DNA of 64,000 bases from Agelas oroides (lineage: Eukaryota > Porifera > Demospongiae > Agelasida > Agelasidae): contig OX422201.1 of NCBI GenBank assembly GCA_949130485.1, forward strand, positions 2,640,516 through 2,704,515, written 5' to 3'. The position numbers and the translations under genes are program-made. Below are positions 53,843-64,000 of this stretch, one piece after another (position 1 is the first letter of the stretch; each line of letters begins with the position of its first letter). The notes beneath the pieces are model-generated. The model ran no database searches. It worked only from the letters and a program-made list of their open reading frames with translations, and had not been told where the DNA came from.

Positions 53843-56800
53843 CTAAAAGTTGAATGCAGAGAAGGAGGTCATTGTAATACACATTCTGTATATTGAGGGA
53901 CAAAATTTTACAAACTTATCAAAAACTAGTTTTCGCAAAATATAATTTTCGCAGATGGCTATGATGACACGTCTATAAGTGAGTTTGCCACACCCCTAGC
54001 CCGCAGTGTTAAAAGAGTTGACAGAGAAGTTGGCCCTTCGTTGCAAGGATACAGGGCCTCAGGATATCACACAAATCAACCAGCAGCATCAACAAGGAGC
54101 TAACTATATAGCAGAGCTAATCATCGATTCTTATATCAACTTCGCACATGGCCTTCTGTCCAGAGTAGTCTGCTCGAAAAGCCTCATTTCGGAGTTGGTG
54201 ACACTGATAGTGGACTTATAGCAAGTAGAGCTCAAGGTACATGTAGGTTTCCTATCTGGAACATGCAATAGTAGCTGTACAGCTCTGTAGACTATGCCAC
54301 ATGTAGAAGTTTGCATACAGATACAAATTTATGCAGAGTAAGCTTTTCACAAACCAAATAAAATCTGCAAAAATTTATCCCAAAATTTACCGACAATGGT
54401 ACATAATACGTTCACACAGTCTTCTACCAACATCTACCGAAATGATACCAAATTCCCAGGTTTAGTTGGTAATAGTGATCTTTCTCTATATTATGTGTAC
54501 ACAGTCTTACTCTCACGCCCAAAGAGGATAGCCTCGTTCCCAGGCCCCGCCCAGCTTTCCGTCGCTTATTAGTACGGTAAAGCGGGAGAGGGCCTGGTAT
54601 CTTTTCTCACGTGAGTGACGTCAGGATAGAAAGGATGGTAGAAAGGGTTTAATTGTGCGTGGGTGCAATGGGCCTAGAACAGCAAAAAAAGAGCCAAGGT
54701 ACCACGTAAAACTTACCACACGTATAGCTATAGCTAGCGGGGGGCGACTGTCATACACACCAAGCGTTGAGCGTGTAGTTGGTTGAAGATACGCGAAACA
54801 CAGCCTTTTAATTCTGCAAATTGTCGCCATTTTTCGATTATGTCATGCTCACGTGAGAAAAGATACCAGGTTCTCCCCGCTTTTCCGTACTGCAAGCGGC
54901 GGAAAGCTGGGTGGGGCCTGGGAACGAGGCTACAAAGAGGATGAAATCATCCTTCATTGTACTTTGCGTATGAACACTTATAACACGAGCATATACATAC
55001 AGCGACCTTCACTGTGCAAATTTGTGCTTTACAAGATTTCGCAGTTAACCAGCAAAGCTTTCTCAGCCTATGGAAACTGAACAAGGAGCAATAACAAAGA
55101 ACAGATAGAATTCCACTACCCAAAATATAATGCAGGGAGAGACTGTAACCAACAGTCTGACACTAAGTCTTGTGATCAGTATTTCACATGAAGGCATACC
55201 TGTACTGGGGGCTTGGAGACCTATTGTAGCGCCGGTCATTGGGTGAGCGAGATCGGGACCTGAAATTTACAAAGATATACTGTAAAATTTACTAGCAAAA
55301 TAACAACAATACTGTAGCACCCCATCAAACACTCACAGCTAATGTCACGCGTACACTTCCTGTAGTGAAATTTTAAGCAGCCTATGTTGGTCAAAAACAT
55401 GAAACAGATCCTTAAAAACAGCAAGACGTAATTACCTCCATGGGCTTCGACTTCTCCGATAATAGGGCGATCTACTCCTGCGACTATAAGGAGACCTGTG
55501 TGGGTCATTTTTGGCCTCAAATCAAGTCATGTACTTGTTATTTACATTACAAGTAGAAGAAATTATCTGTTCCACTTTGCGAGTTCTAAGAAGTGAGTTT
55601 AAGTGCAAAGCAGGATTTGTGATCCAATTCTTTCATCTTTTTTATGTGGTAATCAGTTGTTGATAGCACAATTAGACCTTTACAATTGAAATTCTGATTA
55701 CTAAAGCCAGTGGTATTGTACCACAAAGTGCTACTTAATGCTTTTCACACATGGGAACCAACTCTATAGTCAGATAGGATTGGTAAATTTCTACTACACA
55801 GCCAAAAGAGCCCAATAAAAAGCGTTAGATTCCACAGCATAATGTGCAAAATTCTTAAACTGCATGGGACGATACCCCCCAAAAAAGAACAAAAAAAGTC
55901 TGCTCCATTTGACAGAACAAACACTTACCAAAACAGATATGTACATGGCGCCTAGCACAGTGGATGTGTGGTTAGCTGAATTAGGTACATAGAGTGGAGT
56001 TGATTGAAGCGACGTTAATGCCGCTGCAAGTTGTGGGATGATTAGGTATGTTGACTGAAGCGACGTTTAGGCCGCTGTGTGAGTTGTGGAAGTTGCTGTT
56101 GCCATAGCATTGATGTCATGCAGCTAGGGATGGTGCAGAGGCTGTGAAGTACTGTGCAGGGGGAGGGGAGTGTAGACTGTGTACTGTAGCAGAGCCCATA
56201 GCTGACTATGCAGACGTTTGGGGGTTCTTATGAGGTGATGGACACAGGCTGTAGTACGGGCTCAAGCGAAGCGATGTAAACGTGGTGCATAGTTGGGTTG
56301 GGGGTAGACTAGCATGAAGTCATAATGGTGTATAGAATGCCCTGTAAGGGTGTCAAAATGAATGTCTGAAACAAGCATCATGTGGTTGAGGCAACTAAAA
56401 GAGGAGGGTCAGAGTAATTCATTACAACATATACTTTTCAAGAGTGACCAAGGGAATTACAACTACATAGTGACTCATTATCACTGTACCAATAATGAGA
56501 TGTCGAGTAACAAACCTGCTCCGGCGTCGGCCACCATGTGGTGGGCTCCTGCGGTAGCGGCTGCTGACCACATTTGGAGGAGGTCCTCGTCGAGGATAAC
56601 TGCCACGGTATCCTGGCCTGCTGGAAGGAGCAAGAAGAATGATACAGCGAAACTGCTGTTAAGGGGCACCCCTGCATTAATCAGGCATCTCCAGACACTT
56701 AGCAAAGCCGCACACACACATTCCTAAACAGCAAACATTCCACTGTTCCTACCAGTGGACATTAATACTGTCCCAGCAGTGCGACGTAGAAGAGACTATG

Positions 56801-59576
56801 TAGACTACTACTTTGTCATGGCACACTGCAGGATTTGTCACTGTCGACTGTCTAAGCCAAAAGCTAAGTCCTCACCACAGATAAAGACAAGTATCACATA
56901 TGCCAGCCATTTTTCCAGCCAGGGCAGCTAACGTGGCTACACATGCATGGACTAAACTTTACACCGAAATCATGAACTAAATTTCTGGCGCTCATGAGTG
57001 CCATTTATGTATCAGGGCCTGCTACCTGAAGCAACCCAGTCAACCACCACCGTCCATATTTAATTTGTATCGCCTGTGAGCGGCCTGCCATCATCGGTAG
57101 AACCACAAACCAGTGTCACACGTGCTTCAACTTCAGTCGTCTTTGCTCCGGGTGCTCGACACTGCACTCTGACTGTAGCCCTCCACTGGCCTTCACATGC
57201 TTCACGATATCACTCATTGAATGCGCTCATTTAAAATTTATGGTAAGTGGTCGGTCCATAGATACACACACGCGTGCTCAATGCAATCACGCTAGTGTAG
57301 GGCTCGCTCAGGCTCACCCCAATAAAAAAATGTCCATGATTTTAATTTTTAAAACTTTATCTACAAAACGTATAATAACAGCAGACAAAGAACCATGTTT
57401 GGTGCATATCCCATAGCACTTTAAACAAACCTGCTGCTGTTCTTCGCCACCTCACATCGAATACGAACTCCACACACGTATCGGCCATCCATGTCTCTTA
57501 CAGCATCCTCAGCATCACGGGGATCTTCAAACTCAATAAAGGCAAACCCTATAGCAATATCACAGATCAACTGTTCATAAACCTTCCCCCAGAATTTTGT
57601 GATTATGGTACATACGCTCACTTTGCCACTATAATACACATTAGGAAGTCACTTATCTGAACCTCCAATATATGATATTCACAGACATTTTGCTGTGCGT
57701 TAAATGGAAAGTACCCTGCTTTGTGGTCATGTCTCAAACATAATTGCCATGTCAGCTCTTTTCCAGGCTTCATCACTCCTTGTTCACACCAACATGGCCT
57801 ATGGCCACAGTGTATGCCCCAGCTAGAACACAGGTATGTGTACCATCAAAACCGTAATGAACTCTTGGTACCATCAAATGTCCGAGTACCCAAGTGGGCA
57901 CAAACAATAATCCATTTATGTTCAAGTTTTCTGTACCCTCTATGTCTTTCATGTGAGGAATTACCACATTTCATTGATCAGACACCTTCGCTGAATAGTC
58001 AGTGCCCTAGAATAGTAGCCGTATAATTGGAAGCACTGAACAAAATTAACACCACCCTCAAATAGTAGTCACAACTCGTACACAAGGCTAGTGACGAGTA
58101 CATTAATACATGTCACCTGATGTCATTGAGCTATCATTTAGAGGACAAAGAGTATACAGCGAGGATTCACTTGACACAGAGGTAATCCTAGCCCACTAAC
58201 AATGTAGAAAAACTATCTAAAAATGCTCTTTTACAGCTACTATACCAACTGTAGCTACCTATCAGTAATGAAGTGACATCCACAAAATTATCCTACTACG
58301 TATATAAATTGTCAACTTCTAATTCCGGCATTGGATAGCTCTTGGATACGAGGCTCAACAAGCCGAACAGCAACACAACACATGCCAATCCATGCCGAAC
58401 TTCCAGTTCTACAAGAAAGCTCGCCAGGACCGTTTCGTTACCGCCTCTACTCTCCAACGTCAACCCAACTTGTGAAACACGTTTGCTCGATAATTCTACC
58501 AACAATATCCACAAAATTATCCTACTATGAACTGTCAACTTGCCAAGCTTCCATTTCCTAGGAAAAATTACATGGGGATGCCAGATTTCCTGGGGTGCAA
58601 ATTTCCTGTGATACCGGCAGACTTTTCAGAGAAATAAATTCCACCCTCAAATAGTAGTCACACATATTAAGCAAACAACAAAATAAATAGTAGCCACAAC
58701 TTCTGATCAAGGTCTACAAATTTTTTCAGAAGGCAAGCATATGGGCCTGGGAACAAGATTATGGACCAGGTATAGTCTCGTGCCCAGACTACTTTCCGCC
58801 GAGCAGGAAAATAGTCTGGTAAACTGCCTATACCGTTTGGTTCCAATATTTTGAAGCCACCGTGACGTCAGGTTAACTGGATTGCGAATTCAAAAGCGCT
58901 CTAGTAAACAGCGAACTCCAAGGCAGCTTACTCGTGCTCCTTTCGAAAGATAGAATAGCCTAGTCTGCACGCGGCATCTAGGGTTGCCTGATCAATGTCC
59001 ATTTCGCTAGTAGATCGTTGGCACGCAATGTGGAGTGCAATCTTCAATGACGTCAAGCGTTAAATTAGAAAAGAACAATGTGCCAGCATTCCGGCACACT
59101 TGAACGAAAATGGAATAGGCAGTTGACCAGACGGCAGACCTATTTTCTAGCGGGTGCGAAAAATGCAGTCTGGGAACAAGACTAGACCAGGTACATGTAA
59201 AACTTCTTAACACCAAACCCTCACCATTTCGTAAGCGAAAATAGCTCAGTAGAGCCTTAGTGAACAGTCACAACTTGTACAAAATTCTTCACAGAAGGGA
59301 AAAAATGACACCTACACGACTACACAGTACAATAAATCTCTTACTCGAAAAATGACACAAAGAAACACTATTTCTGCATCATACAGTCAACCTTTCACAA
59401 CTGGAGATAATGGAAAGTCACGATTTGGGAGCTGTACAAATTTTCTCACCTGGTGGGTTCCTGGCCACCCACACGCTCTTCAGAGGACCATAGCGTTCAA
59501 ACTCGCGCTCCAACTCAGGTTTTGAACCACCGGATCCCAAATCACCAACGTACACTCGGCAGGAATCCCTGGACAT
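53788..59576 (-). CDS. SRSF3/SRSF7-like SR splicing factor, complete 6-exon gene
   Basis: Minus exons 59576-59450, 57548-57431, 56617 (or 56620)-56516, 55495-55436, 55259-55200 and 53842-53788. They are in phase throughout, 522 nt, 173 aa (174 with the alternative acceptor). One RRM (residues 1 to about 80) has RNP2 CRVYVGDL and RNP1 GFAFIEFE, plus [15 protein letters not shown] and [16 protein letters not shown], the SRSF3/SRSF7 hallmark. It is followed by an Arg/Ser-rich tail without a CCHC zinc knuckle, so architecture and length are closest to SRSF3 (about 164 aa). Role: pre-mRNA splicing and mRNA export in the nucleus. Head-to-head with the TRAIP-like gene. Confidence 0.9.
54529..54932. 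mobile_element. TAGCC...GGCTA element, perfect 9-bp TSD (SRSF intron 5)
   Basis: 404 bp with long inverted ends (TAGCCTCGTTCCCAGGCCCC; AAGATACCAGG inside). CAAAGAGGA is duplicated exactly at 54520-54528 and 54933-54941. Confidence 0.92.
55200..55259 (-). CDS. SRSF exon 5: RS repeat
   Basis: 60 nt, phase 2-2: [19 protein letters not shown]. Same length and phase as exon 4, so skipping either would keep the frame. Confidence 0.87.
55436..55495 (-). CDS. SRSF exon 4: RS repeat
   Basis: 60 nt, phase 2-2: [19 protein letters not shown]. The opposite reading frame here is a shadow. Confidence 0.85.
56516..56620 (-). CDS. SRSF exon 3: Arg/Gly/Pro/Ser linker, NAGNAG acceptor
   Basis: Encodes [15 protein letters not shown] and [16 protein letters not shown]. 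The acceptor reads CAGCAG, so exon starts at 56620 or 56617 are both in frame and differ by one codon. Confidence 0.85.
57431..57548 (-). CDS. SRSF exon 2: RRM second half
   Basis: [19 protein letters not shown] through [12 protein letters not shown], ending in phase 2 inside an Arg/Ser codon. Confidence 0.93.
58773..59184. mobile_element. TAGTC...GACTA element, perfect 9-bp TSD (SRSF intron 1)
   Basis: 412 bp. Ends TAGTCTCGTGCCCAGACT and AGTCTGGGAACAAGACTA. GACCAGGTA is duplicated exactly at 58764-58772 and 59185-59193. Confidence 0.92.
59450..59576 (-). CDS. SRSF exon 1: RRM first half
   Basis: Starts [13 protein letters not shown] and ends ARNPPG in phase 1 at GTGAGA. Confidence 0.92.
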
Positions 59577-59846
59577 CGCTATCAGTTTAGTCGAACAAAG
59601 GGTTAGCTAACCGTTTTGGCGTTTACAGGCAATTTCAAGAAAACTACGGCGTGGCGTTCGGTTTGCTGCCGCGCGGATTGGGGCTATTACCGTAAATAAA
59701 TGGAATGTAGATATTTTAGCGACAAAATAAATTCAGAGCCTCAAAATTTTGAACGCTGGCGGGAAAAAAGAAAGCACCATCTCCCTACAGTTGACAGTCT
59801 CCGTCCTCCAACGCCTGGACCGTTGCTTTGGCGGAACGTGTGTAAG
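59577..59846. promoter_or_regulatory. Putative bidirectional promoter, SRSF / TRAIP-like
   Basis: 270 bp between divergent start codons, with an inverted CCAAT (ATTGG) at about 59677. An in-frame upstream ATG at 59700 would extend the RING protein by 49 residues; I treat it as 5' UTR because RING family members start a few residues before the first Cys. Confidence 0.4.
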
Positions 59847-59907
59847 ATGAAAATCGTCTGTACCATCTGCACTGACGCGGTAACCGAAGATTTTGCAGCT
59901 GCACCAT
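59847..59907 (+). CDS. TRAIP: TRAIP-like exon 1: first RING ligands
   Basis: MKIVCTICTDAVTEDFAAAP then a Cys codon split in phase 1 at GTATCC. Confidence 0.85.
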
Positions 59908-62900
59908 GTATCCTTTTTGTCTGGTGACGTGGCAGATTCACAGTTTGAATGCACCTCCAGGATGCTCACATAATTCTGTATAACAGGGTGACATAGTGGT
60001 AGACTCCAGTAGCATAAACGGTACCAGTAGCAACTACCTAGCTTATTGTATCTATTTTAGTAGTAGTGCCCAGACCTTGGTCTGGACACAAGAACGAAAA
60101 CAGAGAAGGGTCTAGTTTTGGGACCAAACAAAATTATGCATGAATACTTCCAGTCACAGTTGCCTTCAACAAAGGGGGGTCGTCAGGCAGTACTTCCAAT
60201 GGGGTGGTTCCTAGGGTGCTGAAGGACATAAAAGGGTTTACCTTAGCCTATTCTATTGTAATCTGCCATGAATTGCAATTTTTTTTTTAATGCCGTGCAT
60301 TTTGTAGGTTTTCAATGCAACTACATTCTGCAAGGGAAGACTCACGCACATTACATGGTGTGGAGATTTGGAGACTAAATATGAGTCCTCCCTTGAAGAA
60401 CAGTTTATGTTAAAACACATGGAAAACAATAAACAAAACCACAGTCTGTGGTAAGATGGTCCTCTGGAGTCAGTATCATACCTTTGTTAGGAAGTTGACA
60501 TGAGTAGGCATCAGAGGTTTTGTTTTCTGTCAAGAGTTAGTTTCCTAGGCTTGTTTGAAGATAGAGCCATGCCACTCACGATGTTGGTTGCTTCCTTTGG
60601 CCTGAGAATCCTATTGTAAATCCTCTCCCATATCTTGTGTCCTTGACTACTTTCAGGTGGCCACACCTTTCATTACACTTGGTGAGTGTTTAAGGATTTC
60701 ACACATACCATACCACTGTGATGTCAATGCGAGCTCTGTGTGTTCTCCTGGACACTCAGTCATCTTTCGTCTTGTATCTTAACATGTACCTGACAACACA
60801 AACAACAGGCATTCCATGCCAGTGTTAACATCAGTACTAAAGTTTGACATCACAGTTGCATGGTATCCATGCAATATCCATCCATCTGATTTTGTCCAAA
60901 GCTGCAAGCGAGAGCTTAGAACTGACAGCCTGGGTTTGAGGCTCTGTTGTTCCCAGGCCATTCCCATAATGGGAAGGAAGTGGGGGGAAGTGGATGCATG
61001 GTCTCATACAAGTTTCTGCCTCCCATAGCACAATGCAGCTAGAGATATGCCAGCACAAGTAAAAGTAACATGAATAAATCAATGAACCACATCTCCCTGA
61101 CAAAAGGCAGGCAGTGGGATGTTACACAAAGTCATCCACTGCTCAGGACCATTTTGGCCAATACCAGGCTTCAACAGCTCCATTGGGATGGACAGGGAGA
61201 TGGGGCATGCACATAAAGTGAATCAGATCTGGTGACACTAGTACTGTGGCTATAACCTATACCCACCATGCCCCACCCCGCAGCCTGACCCAGTGGCTGG
61301 CCCACCAGAAGACCTGTCCTCAGTGCAGGGAGAGGTGCCTTCAACGCAATGTGGTCAAGCTCTTTGTCGATTCTGGTGACTCCTCCATGCTCAACACTAC
61401 ACAGTCAATGGAACCTCAAGAAATGAAGGTGGGCGGAATGAGATTCTCAGCACAGAACTGGGTATTCACTAGCCTCGTTCCCAGGCTCCCCCGGAACACG
61501 AATACGTATACACGGGGAGAGCCTGGTATCTTTTCTCACATGAGCATGACATAATTGAAAAAGGACCAGAGTTTTTGGAACAGATAGCTAGATAGGTGTA
61601 GTAAGTTGCCCACTACCTTCGCTCTTTTTCCTGTTCTGAGTCTTCGGGTACGCCCACGTGCAATTAAGGTCTCTCTACCCCCTCTCTAACTTTGGCGCTG
61701 CTCATGTGAGAAAGCATACCAGGTTCTCCCTGCCTGCACAACTTCAATCTTTGCGTTCCGGAGCGTAGAAGCCTGGGAACAAGGCTAGGTATTCACAACA
61801 TGGTCGAGTTACATTTCCTTATGTCAAACTGGATTGTTGCACTCAGAGAATTCGCACAGCTAGTGGAGTCTGAGTTGCCGAATGTTTGTAGCTCGGTTGC
61901 ATGGCAGGCCATTTGCCAGGTCGTACGCTTCAGTCCCTGTCATTTTCTCCTTTTTCTTTCACATCTTCATTTCTTACCTTTCCTTCTCATTGACTTTGAC
62001 TGGGTGAAGGTCTGACTGTCGAGGTCCAGAGCATGTTTCTAACTGAGCATGCGCCTCATGCTCACAACCCCCCCCCCCCCCTCCCCCCCCCCCTCCCCCC
62101 CCCACACACACACACACAAAGGAAAAGTAGATGATCTGGGACAATTTGTTCCTAAAATGTCACAAGAATTGGCCTTACTTGTAGTTTTGACAGGCTGGAT
62201 TCTGATTTGCTTCACATCCACATTTACTGCAAAATGGCCAATTATACATAAACATGTACTTGTCTGTGCACAGCATGGAAAAATTAACACCCTTAAGGTC
62301 AGGAAAGACTCTTGTTACAACTTCATGAAGCTTTAAGAGACAGTGGTCGTACTAGTTCTGATACATTGTGATATATGTATGGAAACACATGATACAGTCA
62401 CAATCATACATGTACATTGTATGCAAGTCTAAACTACACCCCAAAATGGTCCCACAATCTAGAGTTTAGTGCTGCAGATTTACCTAGCTAGAATGCTTCA
62501 GAGTTACAAAGCTTTATCAGTACGCTTTAGCAATGCAAAGTTACAAAATGCTATTTAGGTCCCTCAAAGAAGGAGCCAGACAGTTTATCTATCATGAATA
62601 GCAAGGCATGCTTCACTTTGCACAGCATTAGCTCAAAGCGGCAGTATAGCACATAGTCTTGTACACAGGCCTTCCTACCATCCAGTTTGCGATTGCTTGC
62701 AGTATGCAAGTGATCGACAGTGGGAACGCCTGGGAATGAAGCAAGGTAGTGTGCTCAATACGCATAGCAATGACTTCATTCATGTCTGAACAAATGTTGG
62801 CATATGGAACATGTGACATCAGTGATGTCACATGTTCCATATGCCGACATTCCATATGCCGTCACGTCACATCACGTAAGCAGGGAAATCCCATCTGGAG

Positions 62901-63739
62901 CTACTGTGAGGGGTGAGGGTGGTGTAGTACCGCTTTCCCACACTTATTAGGTGAAATTTGTATTGACGTGTTAGGTACACCATGGCATTTACCAATATGT
63001 ACTCAAATTGGATATCCCTTGCTTCTTCCAGATGTGAGATTTAATTACTAAGCATCTGCAGAGTAAGCCTCGTGCACACAAGGCACATTTATAGGCGTGG
63101 TCAAGACTCTCTGCCTTTGCTTTGTTGGCGCTGGCTGCACTCTGCTGACTCCGGTATGAAACCTTAAAATAATAAGAACGATGAAACCTGTAGCGCCGCT
63201 GCAGCGCTGGGAATGAATTGCAATGTAACGGAAGTTAGAATAATTATGTAAGCCAGACCCTGTCAATTGGGAATAGAAACGGCAAGATTAGTAGCCTTGT
63301 GCTAAGGCACTCAGCATGTGAACCCTTTATTGTATGTTTTGTGTAATAAGCATGTCTTTGTTGAGGCCTTGACATTACATTGTGTGTATTCTATCACTTC
63401 AGGAGAAACTGTCTCTTCAAGAAAATCTCCTGAAGCATAAAGGTTAGTGGGTTTCATATGTAACTGAATAGTCCATGTGATTGCTTTGTACATGTACATA
63501 AATGAGGTTGCACTGTTGTGGCCTTATGTAATAATGTGTACACTTTGGTGACCCTGCACTTAGTGGTTAAAGTCATGCATCTCCACAGAATTGTTGAAAT
63601 TACATGTATGTACCTTTGGGTCCAGTTTCAAGTACACAAAGTACCGGCTACTTGTACTTACATTTTGGCAGATCTTCCTCGGGATTGATTGTCACTCAGC
63701 AGCACACACATGTACACACACACACATACACACATGCAC

Positions 63740-63770
<31 letters not shown>

Positions 63771-63775
63771 TGCAC

Positions 63776-63827
<52 letters not shown>

Positions 63828-64000
63828 ACACACGCGTGCACGCAAACACATTCACACACACACACAATGCACACACGCATGCACACACACATGCACACAC
63901 ACGCACACACACATGCACACACACACACAACACACACAACGCACACACACACATACGGGCGCCTCCTGCTCTATAGAGAAAGCACTGTCAGAGGCCAGAG
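59847..64000 (+). CDS. TRAIP: TRAIP-like RING-H2 E3 ubiquitin ligase, 5' part (runs off window)
   Basis: Exons 59847-59907, 60657-60681, 61284-61428, 63403-63442 and 63977 to beyond 64000, all in phase. The N-terminal RING has ligands Cys5, Cys8, Cys21, His23, His26, Cys29, Cys40 and Cys43. The wording CTICTD, CGHTFH, LTQWL and TCPQCR is close to TRAIP, which starts with a RING at residue 7. The later exons, EKLSLQENLLKHK and EKALSEAR, fit the start of TRAIP's long coiled coil. TRAIP ubiquitinates replisome and DNA-crosslink targets in the nucleus. Exons 1-3 are secure; exons 4-5 rest on phase and heptad character. Confidence 0.78.
60657..60681 (+). CDS. TRAIP: TRAIP-like exon 2: 25-nt microexon
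   Basis: Only 25 nt, encoding C-GHTFHYT-C with both Cys codons split across its borders. It supplies three of the eight zinc ligands outright and parts of two more codons. Flanked by TTTCAG and GTGAGT. Confidence 0.85.
61284..61428 (+). CDS. TRAIP: TRAIP-like exon 3: last RING ligands
   Basis: Completes the Cys, then LTQWLAHQKTCPQCRERC and a linker to QEMK, phase 0 at GTGGGC. Confidence 0.85.
61470..61787. mobile_element. TAGCC...GGCTA element, perfect 9-bp TSD (TRAIP-like intron 3)
   Basis: 318 bp. GGTATTCAC is duplicated exactly at 61461-61469 and 61788-61796. Shares the internal AGAGCCTGGTATCTTTTCTC segment with the element at 54529. Confidence 0.93.
62069..62118. repeat. Poly-C tract followed by (CA)n
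   Basis: About 35 C residues with two T interruptions, then a short CA run. Confidence 0.95.
62420..62945. repeat. Dispersed repeat related to 48420-48745
   Basis: Shares, with about 70-75% similarity, TTTAGTGCTGCAGATTTACC, ATAGCAAGGCATGC and further blocks with intron 17 of the secreted gene. A small TAGTCTTGTAC...AAGGTAG element is nested at about 62653-62750. Confidence 0.6.
62796..62848. repeat. 23-bp-arm perfect palindrome
   Basis: 62799-62821 and 62823-62845 are perfect inverted copies (GGCATATGGAACATGTGACA...) around a single G. Extends three more bases each side with one mismatch. Confidence 0.9.
63403..63442 (+). CDS. TRAIP: TRAIP-like exon 4: coiled-coil start (probable)
   Basis: 40 nt: EKLSLQENLLKHK, phase 0 to 1, between TTCAG and GTTAGT. 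Confidence 0.55.
63713..63950. repeat. Compound (CA)n microsatellite
   Basis: About 240 bp of CA repeats with ATGCA and ACGCA interruptions in the TRAIP-like intron, just before the exon at 63977. All long frames here are artefacts. Confidence 0.95.
63977..64000 (+). CDS. TRAIP: TRAIP-like exon 5, partial at window edge (probable)
   Basis: After CTATAG the phase-1 frame reads EKALSEAR and runs off the window. Confidence 0.5.

Noticed and set aside
53880-54400. Possible AT-rich inverted-repeat element in SRSF intron 5
   Set aside because: The ends (AAAATTTT/TTTTCGCA patches) are only weakly complementary, so no boundaries can be set.
56438-56727. Plus 121-codon ORF and other frames around 56.5 kb
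   Set aside because: Shadows of SRSF exon 3, which is supported by phase and Arg/Ser-rich content on the minus strand.
59700-59846. Start of the RING protein at 59700
   Set aside because: In frame, but it would add 49 residues of no recognisable domain, while TRAIP-type proteins begin a few residues before the RING. Kept as 5' UTR.
63658-63976. Cys/Val and Thr/His ORFs at the right edge
   Set aside because: (CA)n microsatellite translation.

Overview
This is a eukaryotic, almost certainly metazoan, window. Its genes are split into many short exons with GT-AG introns and sit in repeat-rich DNA. The gene set points to an early-branching animal, most likely a demosponge: a cilia-type LRRC43 homologue, a nidogen/AMOP/VWD/EGF secreted protein, a small SR splicing factor, a TRAIP-like RING ligase and a broken 'polymorphic membrane protein'-like beta-helix gene. 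The species cannot be named from sequence alone. All exon models were built by hand from splice sites, reading-frame phase and family resemblance, and each complete model closes in frame.

Layout. 1-7.6 kb holds repeats, a decayed copy of the LRRC43 last exon and a broken beta-helix adhesin-like gene. 7.6-28.0 kb is LRRC43 on the minus strand, 9 exons and 518 aa. Its introns contain a rearranged Ty3/gypsy element (9,989-14,706) carrying a foreign ORF with a PD-(D/E)XK-like signature, several minisatellites and many small palindromic transposons. 28.2-53.2 kb is a plus-strand gene of 18 exons and 1,314 aa encoding a secreted protein: signal peptide, NIDO, TIG-like segment, AMOP, VWD, two EGF and four Cys-containing modules. 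53.8-59.6 kb is an SRSF3/SRSF7-like gene on the minus strand, 6 exons and about 173 aa. 59.8 kb to the right edge is the 5' half of a TRAIP-like E3 ligase gene on the plus strand.

Gene organisation. The four genes form two head-to-head pairs: LRRC43 and the secreted gene have starts 139 bp apart, and SRSF and TRAIP-like have starts 271 bp apart. The secreted gene and SRSF are convergent, with stop codons 582 bp apart. There is no operon logic. LRRC43 is expected in motile cilia, the secreted protein in matrix or cell-surface adhesion, SRSF in nuclear splicing and the TRAIP-like protein in genome maintenance.

Mobile DNA makes up much of the rest. The clearest family is a set of short palindromic elements beginning TAGCC/TAGTC and ending GGCTA/GACTA. 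At least seven are flanked by 9-bp target duplications, five perfect and two with one mismatch. Other families have TA-flanked inverted repeats, including a 1.1-kb fold-back element whose two arms each keep an open reading frame.
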